From the NCBI RefSeq assembly GCF_000179615.1, contig NZ_AEDD01000013.1:124001-188000 (forward strand): DNA of 64,000 nt. Reading direction: 5' to 3'. Each line of letters starts with the position of its first letter. Positions within the stretch are counted from its first letter, which is position 1. Below the pieces are notes generated by a model. It saw nothing but the letters and a program-made list of their open reading frames with translations, had not been told where the DNA came from and did no database searches. The position numbers and the translations under genes are program-made. Source of the stretch: Paenibacillus curdlanolyticus YK9 (GTDB lineage Bacteria > Bacillota > Bacilli > Paenibacillales > Paenibacillaceae). Positions 1 to 7,751 of the stretch are shown piece after piece.

Positions 1-307
1 CCATGTTGCCAGGCATTAAGGTAACGCCGTCCACAATGCGCGATACCATGCCGCCTTCTTGGTCGATCGACACGAGCATTGGCGGTCTCCCCGCTTGCTC
101 GGCAGCCTGATGCAGCGCAGCCGACAAGGCATGCACCTGCTGCGCGCTTTGCACGTTACGGCTAAAGTAGATGACGCCGCCCAAGCCATAATCGGCAATA
201 TGCGCTAATACCGCTTCATCCGGCTCATAGCCGTGGAATCCGAATATGAATAGCTGACCCGCCTTCTCCTTTAAGCTCCATTGCCGCCAGTCTTGCTCCC
301 CCATCAT
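1..307 (-). CDS. GH3 beta-N-acetylhexosaminidase (NagZ-like), N-terminal part
   Basis: The first 102 codons of a glycoside hydrolase family 3 protein; the rest lies beyond the left edge. The fragment contains the GH3 N-terminal barrel pattern GLGGVIYFSRN followed about 35 residues later by SIDQEGG and MPGN, which is typical of NagZ-type beta-N-acetylhexosaminidases. No signal peptide is visible at the start (MMGEQDWRQW), so the enzyme is probably cytoplasmic. The ATG at 307 follows a GAGGGG ribosome binding site. It starts 66 bp after the upstream YesN-type regulator on the same strand and may be the last gene of the sugar-uptake operon, which suggests an amino-sugar substrate for that operon (inference). 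Catalytic residues further downstream cannot be checked here. Confidence 0.85.
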   Translation of the reverse strand, partial: MMGEQDWRQWSLKEKAGQLFIFGFHGYEPDEAVLAHIADYGLGGVIYFSRNVQSAQQVHALSAALHQAAEQAGRPPMLVSIDQEGGMVSRIVDGVTLMPGNM

Positions 308-372
308 GCTTTCCCCTCTTCCCTTCGCTCCTCATGCTAGCCTTCCTATGCAATAGGCCTAACGTCAGCCCT

Positions 373-2028
373 TCATTCCTGCTCGGCCTCTACCGACAAG
401 GCGCCAGCAGGCATCCGGCTGTTCCGATAGTCCGTCGGATTTTCCCCTGTATACTTCATGAACACTTTCGTAAAATAGCGCCGCTCCGAGTAGCCAACTT
501 CCTTCGCAATCTGCGCAACGCTCTTCGGCGTCTCTACGAGCAGCACCTTCGCTTTGTCCATCCGCTGACGCGTTACATATTCGATGAAGGTGCAACCGAA
601 CGTTTGCTTGAATAACAAGCTGAAGTACGATGCGCTCAGCCCGACCTGCGTAGCCGCTTCCTCGACGCTCAGATCACGGAACAGATTCCGATCCATGTAA
701 ACCTTCGCTTCAAGCATCGATCGCTCGGATTGCTTGCGCGTGTCGCGCTCCAGCCCTGCATCCGATAGCTGGCGGATCATCGCGATCAAATCCTTCACGC
801 CGTACAGCTTATCGAGCTTGCGCCACAGCTGATCCTCCTGCTCCCGGCGCAGCAGGCCCGTTTCCTTCATCTCCCGAAGCACATGCAGCGCAAAAAAATG
901 AAGCATCGGCCGCAATCGGCCATAAGCCGCCTCGTCGATCCGCTGCAGCTGAGCGCTTACTTCTCTCAGCTCCGCATCGACCGCCACCCCATCGCCGCGC
1001 TTTAGCCCGCTGACAAGACGCTCGGCGATGCCCCACATCGCCTGCTCTGCACCCGATTGCCCCGGCGTATCCTGCGTATGGAACCGAATCGGCTCGTCGC
1101 CGCACTCCGTCGCCAGCTGCATGCCGCGCTGTACAGTCTTGTAGGCGTCCGCTAATTCAACAGCCGAAACATAGTTGGGATAAATCCCTGCCTCCAGCTT
1201 CAGCTTCACATGCTTCTTCACCTGATCGAGCAAATCTTGCGCCCAGCACTGGACCGCCTCACGGTCGAAGGGAACGGATGAACCGGTTTGTCCGCCGCCC
1301 GCCTGCTCAATAAGCACGCACCATTCGCCGTCGCGTGTTTGGATGACCGCATGGGCTTGACCGAGCTGCTCCATCGATTCGCGCAATACGTTGCAGATGG
1401 CAAAATTCCACAGCTTGCGCTCCTTGTCGCTCCACTCCCGCCAATCCTTCGCAGCCTCCGCCCCGACATCATAATTGAATAAGGCAAGAGCGTAGGTCCG
1501 GTCCGAAATCCGGCTCTCATCCCCGTTAAGCAGCCAATGGTCAGACGAGAGATCCGTATAATCCATCAGAATGTCATACAGCATCTTCTCTCCCGCCAAG
1601 CCGATCATCCGCCCCAGCTTGCGTTCTTCTTCCTTACGCTGAAGCCGCTTCTGACGGCGCTCATTCATCACGCGGGCGATGACCCCTGTCAGCTCATCGT
1701 ACGGAATCGGCTTGAGCATATAATCCTTCACGCCATATTGGATAGCCATCCTCGTATAGGCAAAATCCTGATAACCCGACAGCATAATGATATCGACGTC
1801 CAGCTCTTCCGCACGAATCCGTTTGACCAGCTCAAGTCCGTCCATAACGGGCATCCGAATGTCACATAAAAGCAGATCCGGCGACTCCGCCTGAATCAGC
1901 TCATGAGCCTCAACGCCATTTCGAGCGGTGCCCACGACCTCCAAGCCGAGCATATCCCAAGGGATAACCTTCTCGAGGTTACGCGAGATATGCGGCTCAT
2001 CATCAACGATAATTACTTTGCCGTTCAC
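373..2028 (-). CDS. YesN-type response regulator (REC plus AraC HTH)
   Basis: A 551-residue cytoplasmic response regulator. Residues 1-125 are a receiver domain with the acidic pair in IIVDDE and the phosphoacceptor in LLLCDIRMPVMDG near residue 56. The middle 300 residues are the variable region usual in this family. Residues about 440-540 are an AraC/XylS double helix-turn-helix (SVEEAATQVGLSASYFSLLF, then SVAQIAKEVGY and YFTKVF). The start is a GTG that overlaps the stop of the upstream kinase by four bases (GTGA) and follows AAGGAGGG, so the two are translationally coupled. It most likely activates the adjacent ABC transporter operon in response to an extracellular sugar. Ligand and target sites are not visible. 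Confidence 0.95.
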   Translation of the reverse strand: MNGKVIIVDDEPHISRNLEKVIPWDMLGLEVVGTARNGVEAHELIQAESPDLLLCDIRMPVMDGLELVKRIRAEELDVDIIMLSGYQDFAYTRMAIQYGVKDYMLKPIPYDELTGVIARVMNERRQKRLQRKEEERKLGRMIGLAGEKMLYDILMDYTDLSSDHWLLNGDESRISDRTYALALFNYDVGAEAAKDWREWSDKERKLWNFAICNVLRESMEQLGQAHAVIQTRDGEWCVLIEQAGGGQTGSSVPFDREAVQCWAQDLLDQVKKHVKLKLEAGIYPNYVSAVELADAYKTVQRGMQLATECGDEPIRFHTQDTPGQSGAEQAMWGIAERLVSGLKRGDGVAVDAELREVSAQLQRIDEAAYGRLRPMLHFFALHVLREMKETGLLRREQEDQLWRKLDKLYGVKDLIAMIRQLSDAGLERDTRKQSERSMLEAKVYMDRNLFRDLSVEEAATQVGLSASYFSLLFKQTFGCTFIEYVTRQRMDKAKVLLVETPKSVAQIAKEVGYSERRYFTKVFMKYTGENPTDYRNSRMPAGALSVEAEQE

Positions 2029-3833
2029 AGACGTCCCTCCTTGCTTCTAGGTATCGTGCACCGGATGATCGTGCCTTTTCCTTCTTCGCTGCATAACCAT
2101 AGTCCGTATGAAGGGCCGTAATGGATTCGCAATCGTTCTGCAACGCTGCGAAGGCCGAGTCCGCGGCGTTCGCCCAGCTCCGCGGCTACCGCTTCCCGAT
2201 CCCGATCTAGTCGGCCATCGACCAATCGTTTAATGACGTCTGGCGCCATTCCGATTCCATTATCCGAAATCGTAAACACAATGCGATGCTTCTCAAGCGT
2301 TACATCAATTCGGATAAGGCCGGTACGTTCCAGTCCATCGAAGCCATGCTGGATGCTGTTCTCAACCAGCGGTTGAAGCGTGAGCTTCAATATCGTATAA
2401 TCAAGCGCTTCCTCTGGAACGTTCAACTCGTACGTGAACAGTTCCTCGAATCGATACTTCTGAATTTCCAGATAGCTGCGCACATGTTCAATTTCTTGAT
2501 GGACCGAGTTTACTTCGTTGTCGTGCATGCTCGTTCGCAGCAAATTGCCCAGCCTGCGAACCATCATCATAATTTTTTTGCCTTCATTCTGCGCGGCCAG
2601 AGCATTGATCGACTCTAGCGTATTGAACAGAAAATGAGGCTTGATCTGCGCCTGCATAAGCATCATCTCTGCCCGCTGCTTGCGCTCCTGCTCCTGCCTG
2701 ACTTCGGTCAGCAGCTTGCCGATCCGATCGACCATGCTATTGAAGCTGTTGGCGAGCATAACCGTCTCATCCTTGCCGCCTGCAGAGATGCGGATATCGA
2801 GCAAGCCTTGCTCGACCAGCCTCATTTTGCGCACGACGCGAACGATCGATTTGGCAACCCGCCCAACAAAGAACTGATTGAACAAAATGGCCGATAACAA
2901 GCAAATCGCCGTAATAGCGGCAATCCACTGGATGAACCGCACATTCTCATTCGTTAGCGAATCCCATGACTTCACAGACACGAGCACCCAGTCATTCAGC
3001 TCCAAATTGTAGGAGGAAACCAAGCTGTCCTTTCCATTGAAAGCTTCACGATTGCTCGTATAATGCGACGTCTCTTGCGGCGTCAGTGTCGTTAACGTGT
3101 TAAGCGGCTGGCCATCCAGCTCCCGCTTGCTGTCCAGCATGACCATCCCTGCCCGGTTGACGAGCATATAGCGCGTGTGGTCATCCTCCTGCGAGGATTT
3201 GCCGAACGTCTCCAGAATGCTCGCGACATCCGAGGTTTTGAACTGCATAACGATAACGCCAAGATCGCTCAGCGTATCGACATCCTTCACGATGCGCAGC
3301 TGCGTAAACAGCGGCGGATCTTGTCCGGTAATTTCCTGATGCTCATAAGGCCCAATCCACAGCGGACGTCCGGCGCGTTTCGTCACTTCCTTGAATACCG
3401 CATGGTTTTGCAGCAAGTCATAAGAAATGGGACGATACGTCGTCGGATCATTCCGGTAGGATTGAAACATCGTTCCATCCTTTGCATATAACACGATCAA
3501 CGAGATCGCAGGGTGCTGGAACAAATTGCGGCTGATCGATTTCTCCGCGAGGTTGAGCTTAATTTGATAGCTCGCATCCTTCGGGCTTTGCATGCTGGAC
3601 TTCAGAATGTCCTGAATGGTGCTGCTCGTAACGCTAGCATCCGACAACTGGCCGAGCTCCTTGAAGAAATAGCGGATATTGCCGCCGACAGCCGTCAGCG
3701 TCATCTCCGTTTGTTCATTATATTTCTTCTCAAGCAGCCGCTCCGAGTTCAGGAACGACGCAATGCCCAGCGAGAAGATCGGGATGACGATTAGCGCAAT
3801 GAATGCGACGAGCAGCTTCAGTCTCAAGTTCAT
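2025..3833 (-). CDS. YesM-type sensor histidine kinase
   Basis: A membrane sensor kinase of about 602 residues. There is a transmembrane segment near residues 5-25, an extracytoplasmic sensor region of about 265 residues, a second membrane segment (ITAICLLSAILFNQFFV), a HAMP linker, the His_kinase (LytS/YesM) phosphoacceptor motif QIKPHFLFNTLESI, and a GHKL ATPase domain with LVENSIQHG, DNGIGM and GLGLRSV. I prefer the ATG at 3833, preceded by AAGGGG, over an in-frame TTG three codons earlier. It lies between the permease gene and its partner regulator, the usual order for two-component systems that sense the substrate of the neighbouring importer. Confidence 0.95.
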   Translation of the reverse strand: MNLRLKLLVAFIALIVIPIFSLGIASFLNSERLLEKKYNEQTEMTLTAVGGNIRYFFKELGQLSDASVTSSTIQDILKSSMQSPKDASYQIKLNLAEKSISRNLFQHPAISLIVLYAKDGTMFQSYRNDPTTYRPISYDLLQNHAVFKEVTKRAGRPLWIGPYEHQEITGQDPPLFTQLRIVKDVDTLSDLGVIVMQFKTSDVASILETFGKSSQEDDHTRYMLVNRAGMVMLDSKRELDGQPLNTLTTLTPQETSHYTSNREAFNGKDSLVSSYNLELNDWVLVSVKSWDSLTNENVRFIQWIAAITAICLLSAILFNQFFVGRVAKSIVRVVRKMRLVEQGLLDIRISAGGKDETVMLANSFNSMVDRIGKLLTEVRQEQERKQRAEMMLMQAQIKPHFLFNTLESINALAAQNEGKKIMMMVRRLGNLLRTSMHDNEVNSVHQEIEHVRSYLEIQKYRFEELFTYELNVPEEALDYTILKLTLQPLVENSIQHGFDGLERTGLIRIDVTLEKHRIVFTISDNGIGMAPDVIKRLVDGRLDRDREAVAAELGERRGLGLRSVAERLRIHYGPSYGLWLCSEEGKGTIIRCTIPRSKEGRL

Positions 3834-3863
3834 GTCCGGCAAGCCCCTTTATGCCGCTGCGGA

Positions 3864-4766
3864 TTATCCCTTCACGCTGCCAGCTGTCATGCCGTCGATA
3901 ATTTGCCGCTGCAGGAACATATAAACGACAAGGACGGGGACGATACTCATAATGACTGCTGCAGACAGCGACGCGAAGTTCGTCCGATAGCCGTCGTTGA
4001 ACGTTGCCATACCGGTGGTGAGCGTTCGCTTCGCCTCGGAAGAGATAAACAGCTGCGATAATATAAATTCATTCCAGTTGGCGATAAAGTTCAGAATCGT
4101 AACCGTAACGAGCGAAGGCAGCGAGATCGGCAGAATGATGCGGAAAAATAACCCGCTGGCACCCAGGCCATCCATAATGCTTGCTTCTTCCAGCTCGTTC
4201 GGAATCGAGATCATAAACGCATGCAAAATAAAAATGGTTATCGGCAACGCATACGTGCAGTATACCAAAATCAACGACCAATGTTTATCGTACAGGCCCA
4301 AATCGTTGATCAGGCGATACAGCGGAATGAACAAGGCGCTTGGCGGAACGAGCAAACCGAGCAGAATGAACTGGTACAAGCCTTTGTTCATCAGCTTGAA
4401 TTTCATCCTTGCAATGGCGAAGGATGTCGCTGCCGCAAAGAGCAGTGTGATCAGGCAAGAGACGATCGTAATATATAAGCTGTTGAAAGCATAGCCGCCA
4501 ATATTGGCGCTCTCCCACGCTGCTCGATAGTTATCGAAATTAAACGTCTTCGGCAAGCCCCAAGTATTGACCGTAATTTCGCGATTCGTTTTGAACGAAG
4601 ACATCAACAGCCAGAGCAGCGGGAACAAAATGATCGCCACATAGACCAAGAGGAACAGGTGACCCGGCAATTGCTTCTGGCGAATGCGGTACCATAACGA
4701 GCCTGTGTGGGTAGAGCTTGCGGTGCTGCTGCTCATTGTGTGCAACGATTGCGACATTTTCGCCAT
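3864..4766 (-). CDS. Carbohydrate ABC transporter permease (MalG/AraQ-like)
   Basis: A 300-residue inner-membrane permease of the CUT1 sugar ABC importer class. Six membrane segments are visible, starting with HLFLLVYVAIILFPLLWLLM after a polar N-terminus of about 30 residues. The EAA loop that contacts the ATPase reads EEASIMDGLGASGLFFRIILPIS. The protein ends in MTAGSVKG, a tail typical of MalG-type subunits. The start codon overlaps the stop of the preceding permease (TAATG), indicating coupling. No ATPase gene is present in the operon; such systems commonly share a single MsmX/UgpC-type ATPase encoded elsewhere. The substrate cannot be read from the sequence. Confidence 0.95.
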   Translation of the reverse strand: MAKMSQSLHTMSSSTASSTHTGSLWYRIRQKQLPGHLFLLVYVAIILFPLLWLLMSSFKTNREITVNTWGLPKTFNFDNYRAAWESANIGGYAFNSLYITIVSCLITLLFAAATSFAIARMKFKLMNKGLYQFILLGLLVPPSALFIPLYRLINDLGLYDKHWSLILVYCTYALPITIFILHAFMISIPNELEEASIMDGLGASGLFFRIILPISLPSLVTVTILNFIANWNEFILSQLFISSEAKRTLTTGMATFNDGYRTNFASLSAAVIMSIVPVLVVYMFLQRQIIDGMTAGSVKG

Positions 4767-5650
4767 TAGTACTGTACCTCCTCACGCCGTCTGGAGATCA
4801 ATTGAAGAACCCCGGTCATGACCAAAATAATGATAAACATCGCGACGCCAATCGCGCTTCCGTAACCAAGCTCCATCGAACGGAAACCGACCTTCAGCAT
4901 GTAAGTCGACATAACCTCCGTGGATTGGAATGGACCGCCGTTGGTCATAATTTGAACGATATCGAGCACCTTCATCGTACCGGACACGGAAAGCAGCAGC
5001 ATGACGAATAGAATCGGCCGAATCAGCGGCAAGGTGATCAATCGCGTCTCACGCCAGGAAGTCGCCCCGTCAATGTTGGCGGCTTCGACAATTTCCCGGG
5101 GAATATTCAGGATAGCGGCCAGGCACAGTACGATGAAGAAGCCGATATTTTGCCAAGCATTCGCAATCAGGATCGAGAGCATCGCAAGCTTAGGGTTCGA
5201 CAGCCATTCCTGTGCCCAGCTTTCCGGCCCGATCGCGCGAAGGACTTGGTTAATGAGTCCAGATTCGTAGTTATATAGTACGCCGAACAAGATAGCCACT
5301 GTTGCCGTCGAGATGACGACCGGTACGAAAACAGCCGATTTATAGAAATCGCGCATCCGTCTTACTTTGCTAATCAGAATCGAAATGAGCAGGACGAGCG
5401 GAATGTTAACCACGAGCGAGAAAACGAGGAAATACATGTTATTCCAGAACGATTTAATAAACACTTCATCCTTCAACAGTCGCGTAAAATTATCGAACCC
5501 AATGAATACTTTGTCCGTAATGCCGTCCCATTGGAAGAAGCCATAATACAACGAGACGATTACCGGATAGATGAAAAACAACACATAGAGCGCGAGGGTC
5601 GGTAAAATGAAGGCGGCGTATGTCCAAGGATTGCGCAGCGCTTTATTCAT
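4766..5650 (-). CDS. Carbohydrate ABC transporter permease (MalF/UgpA-like)
   Basis: A 294-residue membrane permease and partner of the MalG-type subunit. The first membrane segment is YAAFILPTLALYVLFFIYPV, and five more follow. The EAA motif for ATPase docking is EAANIDGATSWRETRLITLPL near residue 200. The ATG follows AGGAGG with eight bases of spacing. It sits about 100 bp downstream of the binding-protein gene, separated by a stem-loop, and directly upstream of the second permease. It forms the transmembrane channel for import of an oligosaccharide or monosaccharide. Confidence 0.95.
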   Translation of the reverse strand: MNKALRNPWTYAAFILPTLALYVLFFIYPVIVSLYYGFFQWDGITDKVFIGFDNFTRLLKDEVFIKSFWNNMYFLVFSLVVNIPLVLLISILISKVRRMRDFYKSAVFVPVVISTATVAILFGVLYNYESGLINQVLRAIGPESWAQEWLSNPKLAMLSILIANAWQNIGFFIVLCLAAILNIPREIVEAANIDGATSWRETRLITLPLIRPILFVMLLLSVSGTMKVLDIVQIMTNGGPFQSTEVMSTYMLKVGFRSMELGYGSAIGVAMFIIILVMTGVLQLISRRREEVQY

Positions 5651-5704
5651 GAGGTCAGCCTCCTGTTCCTTCAGTTAAGCATGAATGGCATTAAGGAGAA
5701 CAAA

Positions 5705-5733
5705 AGGGCGCCTTCCGGCAGGAAGGACACCCT
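5705..5733 (-). promoter_or_regulatory. Stem-loop between binding protein and permease genes
   Basis: An imperfect hairpin (CCTTCC paired with GGAAGG, extended by AGGG and CCCT) lies between the stop of the binding-protein gene and the first permease gene. It has no T-run on the minus strand. Such intercistronic hairpins often act as attenuators or 3' stabilisers so that binding protein is made in excess over permeases; that role is inferred here. Confidence 0.4.
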
Positions 5734-5750
5734 CTCGTCCCAATCAATCG

Positions 5751-7115
5751 TTATTTTTGAGCGTTTGCTTTCTCTTGCGCTGCTTGGATGTGCGCCGCTA
5801 CGTCAGCCGGTTTTTTCACTTTGCCGATGAGCTCTTGCAAGCCTACGCCGATATCAGCCGTAACGCTTGGTTGTACGATTGCGTCGAATGCTTTCCACGA
5901 GTTCGATGCGTTGCCCATAACCGTCAGCACTTCGGAGATCAGCGGATCTACGCCCGACAGATCGGACAGCTTCATGGAAGGCAGCAATTTGTCTTCTACG
6001 AGCGTACGTTTTTGCACTTCTTCCGTGAAGAAGTTTTTGATGAATGCTTTCGCCATAGCGACTTGGTCTGCGCTTAGGTTAGCCGAGAAGCCGAAGCCGT
6101 TCGAGTAGCTTGCGTTGATCGACGTTTGGTTGCCTTTGCCGCCCGCTACGCTAGGGAATGCGAAGTAACCGATGTTGCCTTTCAGGTCGCCAGCTTCATC
6201 GCTCGTGAAGCGGTTAGCATCCCAGCTGCCCGTGAAGAGCATAGCTGCTTCGCCTTTGAGGAACTTAGCGCCTTGATCTGCATATGGCAGGCCGAGCGCG
6301 CCTTTCGTGAAGTAGTCATTGTTAACGAGCGTAGCGTACGCTTCGAAGCCTTTGATGAAGTCAGGATCGGTCCATTTCGTTTCGCCCGTTACCACTTTGT
6401 TCAGGGCGTCCATGCCGACATAGCGCTCCATAACCGAGTTCCAGAGCATGCCGTTAACCCAAGCGTCCTTCGCAGCGAGTGCGAATGGCGTGAAGCCTGC
6501 GCCTTTTACTTTATCTGCCGCTGCGATCAGCTCATCCCACGTCGTAGGAACGGCGATGCCAAGGTCAGCAAACATTTTTTTGTTGTAGAATATTGCTTCG
6601 CTATATCCGCCGAACGGCAAGCCGTATACTTTGCCATCCACCGTGAACTCGTCAAGGCTTGCGAATTTATCTTTAATGCCCAGCTCTTCAATGATTGGCG
6701 TCAGATCAAGCATGCGGCCTGCTTTGACGTACAGGTTAAGGTCAGCGCCGCCGAATACTTCGAAAACATCTGGCGGGTTGCCTGCTGCCATCTCCGCTTT
6801 CAGCTTCTGGTCGCGGTTGACGACTTCGTCAATGCCTTCCATCTCGATTTTCAGGCCTGGATTTTCTTGCTCCGTCTTCGCTACCACGTCTTGGAAAATT
6901 TTGAGACGCACTTTGCTCGTTTCTTTAATTTGCGTGTGGCGCAATTTCAAGGTGACGTCTTTCTTCGTTTCCGTAGGCGTGTCTGTCGTCGTTGCCGTTT
7001 CCGTGCTCTTGTCTGGCGTTTTCGTCTCCTCTTTGTCGGACGAGCCACAAGCGGATAGGAACATCGTGCTAGTAAGCAGCATTACAGCAATCAGGGATAG
7101 ATTTCTCTTCATCAT
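5751..7115 (-). CDS. Extracellular sugar-binding lipoprotein of ABC transporter
   Basis: A 454-residue solute-binding protein of family 1 (MalE-like). It has a lipoprotein signal peptide (MLLTSTMFLSAC), so the mature protein starts at the lipobox cysteine and is tethered to the outer face of the membrane. A Thr/Lys-rich linker follows. The body has the family features LKAEMAAGNPPDVFEVFGG, AIFYNKKMFADLGI and GEAAMLFTGSWD. The start follows AGGAGG seven bases upstream. It is the first gene of the operon with two permeases, a YesM kinase, a YesN regulator and a GH3 enzyme. The ligand is unknown; the GH3 neighbour hints at a GlcNAc-containing sugar. Confidence 0.95.
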   Translation of the reverse strand: MMKRNLSLIAVMLLTSTMFLSACGSSDKEETKTPDKSTETATTTDTPTETKKDVTLKLRHTQIKETSKVRLKIFQDVVAKTEQENPGLKIEMEGIDEVVNRDQKLKAEMAAGNPPDVFEVFGGADLNLYVKAGRMLDLTPIIEELGIKDKFASLDEFTVDGKVYGLPFGGYSEAIFYNKKMFADLGIAVPTTWDELIAAADKVKGAGFTPFALAAKDAWVNGMLWNSVMERYVGMDALNKVVTGETKWTDPDFIKGFEAYATLVNNDYFTKGALGLPYADQGAKFLKGEAAMLFTGSWDANRFTSDEAGDLKGNIGYFAFPSVAGGKGNQTSINASYSNGFGFSANLSADQVAMAKAFIKNFFTEEVQKRTLVEDKLLPSMKLSDLSGVDPLISEVLTVMGNASNSWKAFDAIVQPSVTADIGVGLQELIGKVKKPADVAAHIQAAQEKANAQK

Positions 7116-7320
7116 AGTAAGACCTCCTCAAGAAAATGGCGTTTCCACTTCCGTTTCGTGTTTCCCTTGCAACTTGATTATATAAGGGGAACGGTACATG
7201 TCAGGAGGTTGAAAAAAACGTGAGATAGGGAGACTTTTATATTGTGGACCTGCGAGGGGGATAAAAATGCACGATGGGACGGATACTTTTCCTTTATGTA
7301 TGTTACATAATATAACACAT

Positions 7321-7334
7321 TGGTATCGCTTACA
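7321..7334 (-). promoter_or_regulatory. Possible CRE (CcpA) site upstream of the sugar operon
   Basis: On the minus strand this reads TGTAAGCGATACCA, one mismatch from the catabolite-responsive consensus TGWAARCGNTTNCW. It lies about 200 bp upstream of the binding-protein start. A site this far upstream is less convincing than the one before the xylanase gene. Confidence 0.4.
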
Positions 7335-7453
7335 TGATTATATACGAAAATATCTTGGGTTTCCAATCAATTTCTCGACAAAACCTGACATGTACATGCC
7401 ACTTTCTGACCAGAACACTAGGCCATTAGTGCCAACGTAACCTAAACTCACGC

Positions 7454-7489
7454 GAAAAAGAGGAGGAACATAAAATTGTCCCCCCTCTT
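7454..7489 (-). terminator. Rho-independent terminator after the SNF2/SWIM unit
   Basis: On the minus strand AAGAGGGGGG pairs with CCTCCTCTT around a loop of about 13 bases, followed by TTTTCGCG. It lies just beyond the stop of the small TTG-start gene and marks the end of that transcription unit. Confidence 0.7.
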
Positions 7490-7503
7490 CGATCACCCTA
7501 CCC

Positions 7504-7701
7504 TTACTTCGATTCATCCTGACGATTCCCGCTGTTAAGGAGATCCGCCTCTCCCGCGCGCAATCGCTGCATCGCATCGCGAACGGCGGCGTAGAACGGC
7601 CGCCAAGCAGGCAGCGCATCAACCGGTCCAACCGCCGCCTGCTCACTCTCCGCTTCCGGCTGGCGTTGAACCTCTTCCTGTCCCTCTTCTAATCGTTGCA
7701 A
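7504..7701 (-). CDS. Small hypothetical protein downstream of SNF2 helicase (TTG start)
   Basis: A 65-residue acidic, glutamine- and glutamate-rich protein (MQRLEEGQEEVQRQPEAESE, then WRPFYAAVRDAMQRLRAGEADLL). The start codon is TTG, supported by a near-perfect AAGGAGGGG five to six bases upstream. It begins 50 bp after the helicase stop and ends just before a terminator, so it is very likely the third gene of the SWIM-SNF2 unit. I do not recognise a domain. The helical amphipathic C-terminal half could be a protein-binding segment. The strong ribosome binding site and the position are the reasons to call it a gene. Confidence 0.6.
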   Translation of the reverse strand: MQRLEEGQEEVQRQPEAESEQAAVGPVDALPAWRPFYAAVRDAMQRLRAGEADLLNSGNRQDESK

Positions 7702-7751
7702 GAACTCCCCTCCTTAGGGATGATGCTCTGACGCCCTTCCACATCGGCTGA

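Noticed and set aside
6126-7058. A 310-codon open frame on the plus strand opposite the sugar-binding lipoprotein
   Set aside because: It is fully contained within the minus-strand solute-binding protein, has no ribosome binding site and no protein-like motifs.
7178-7366. A 62-codon minus-strand open frame upstream of the sugar-binding gene
   Set aside because: It lies in the AT-rich promoter region and has no binding site or motif.
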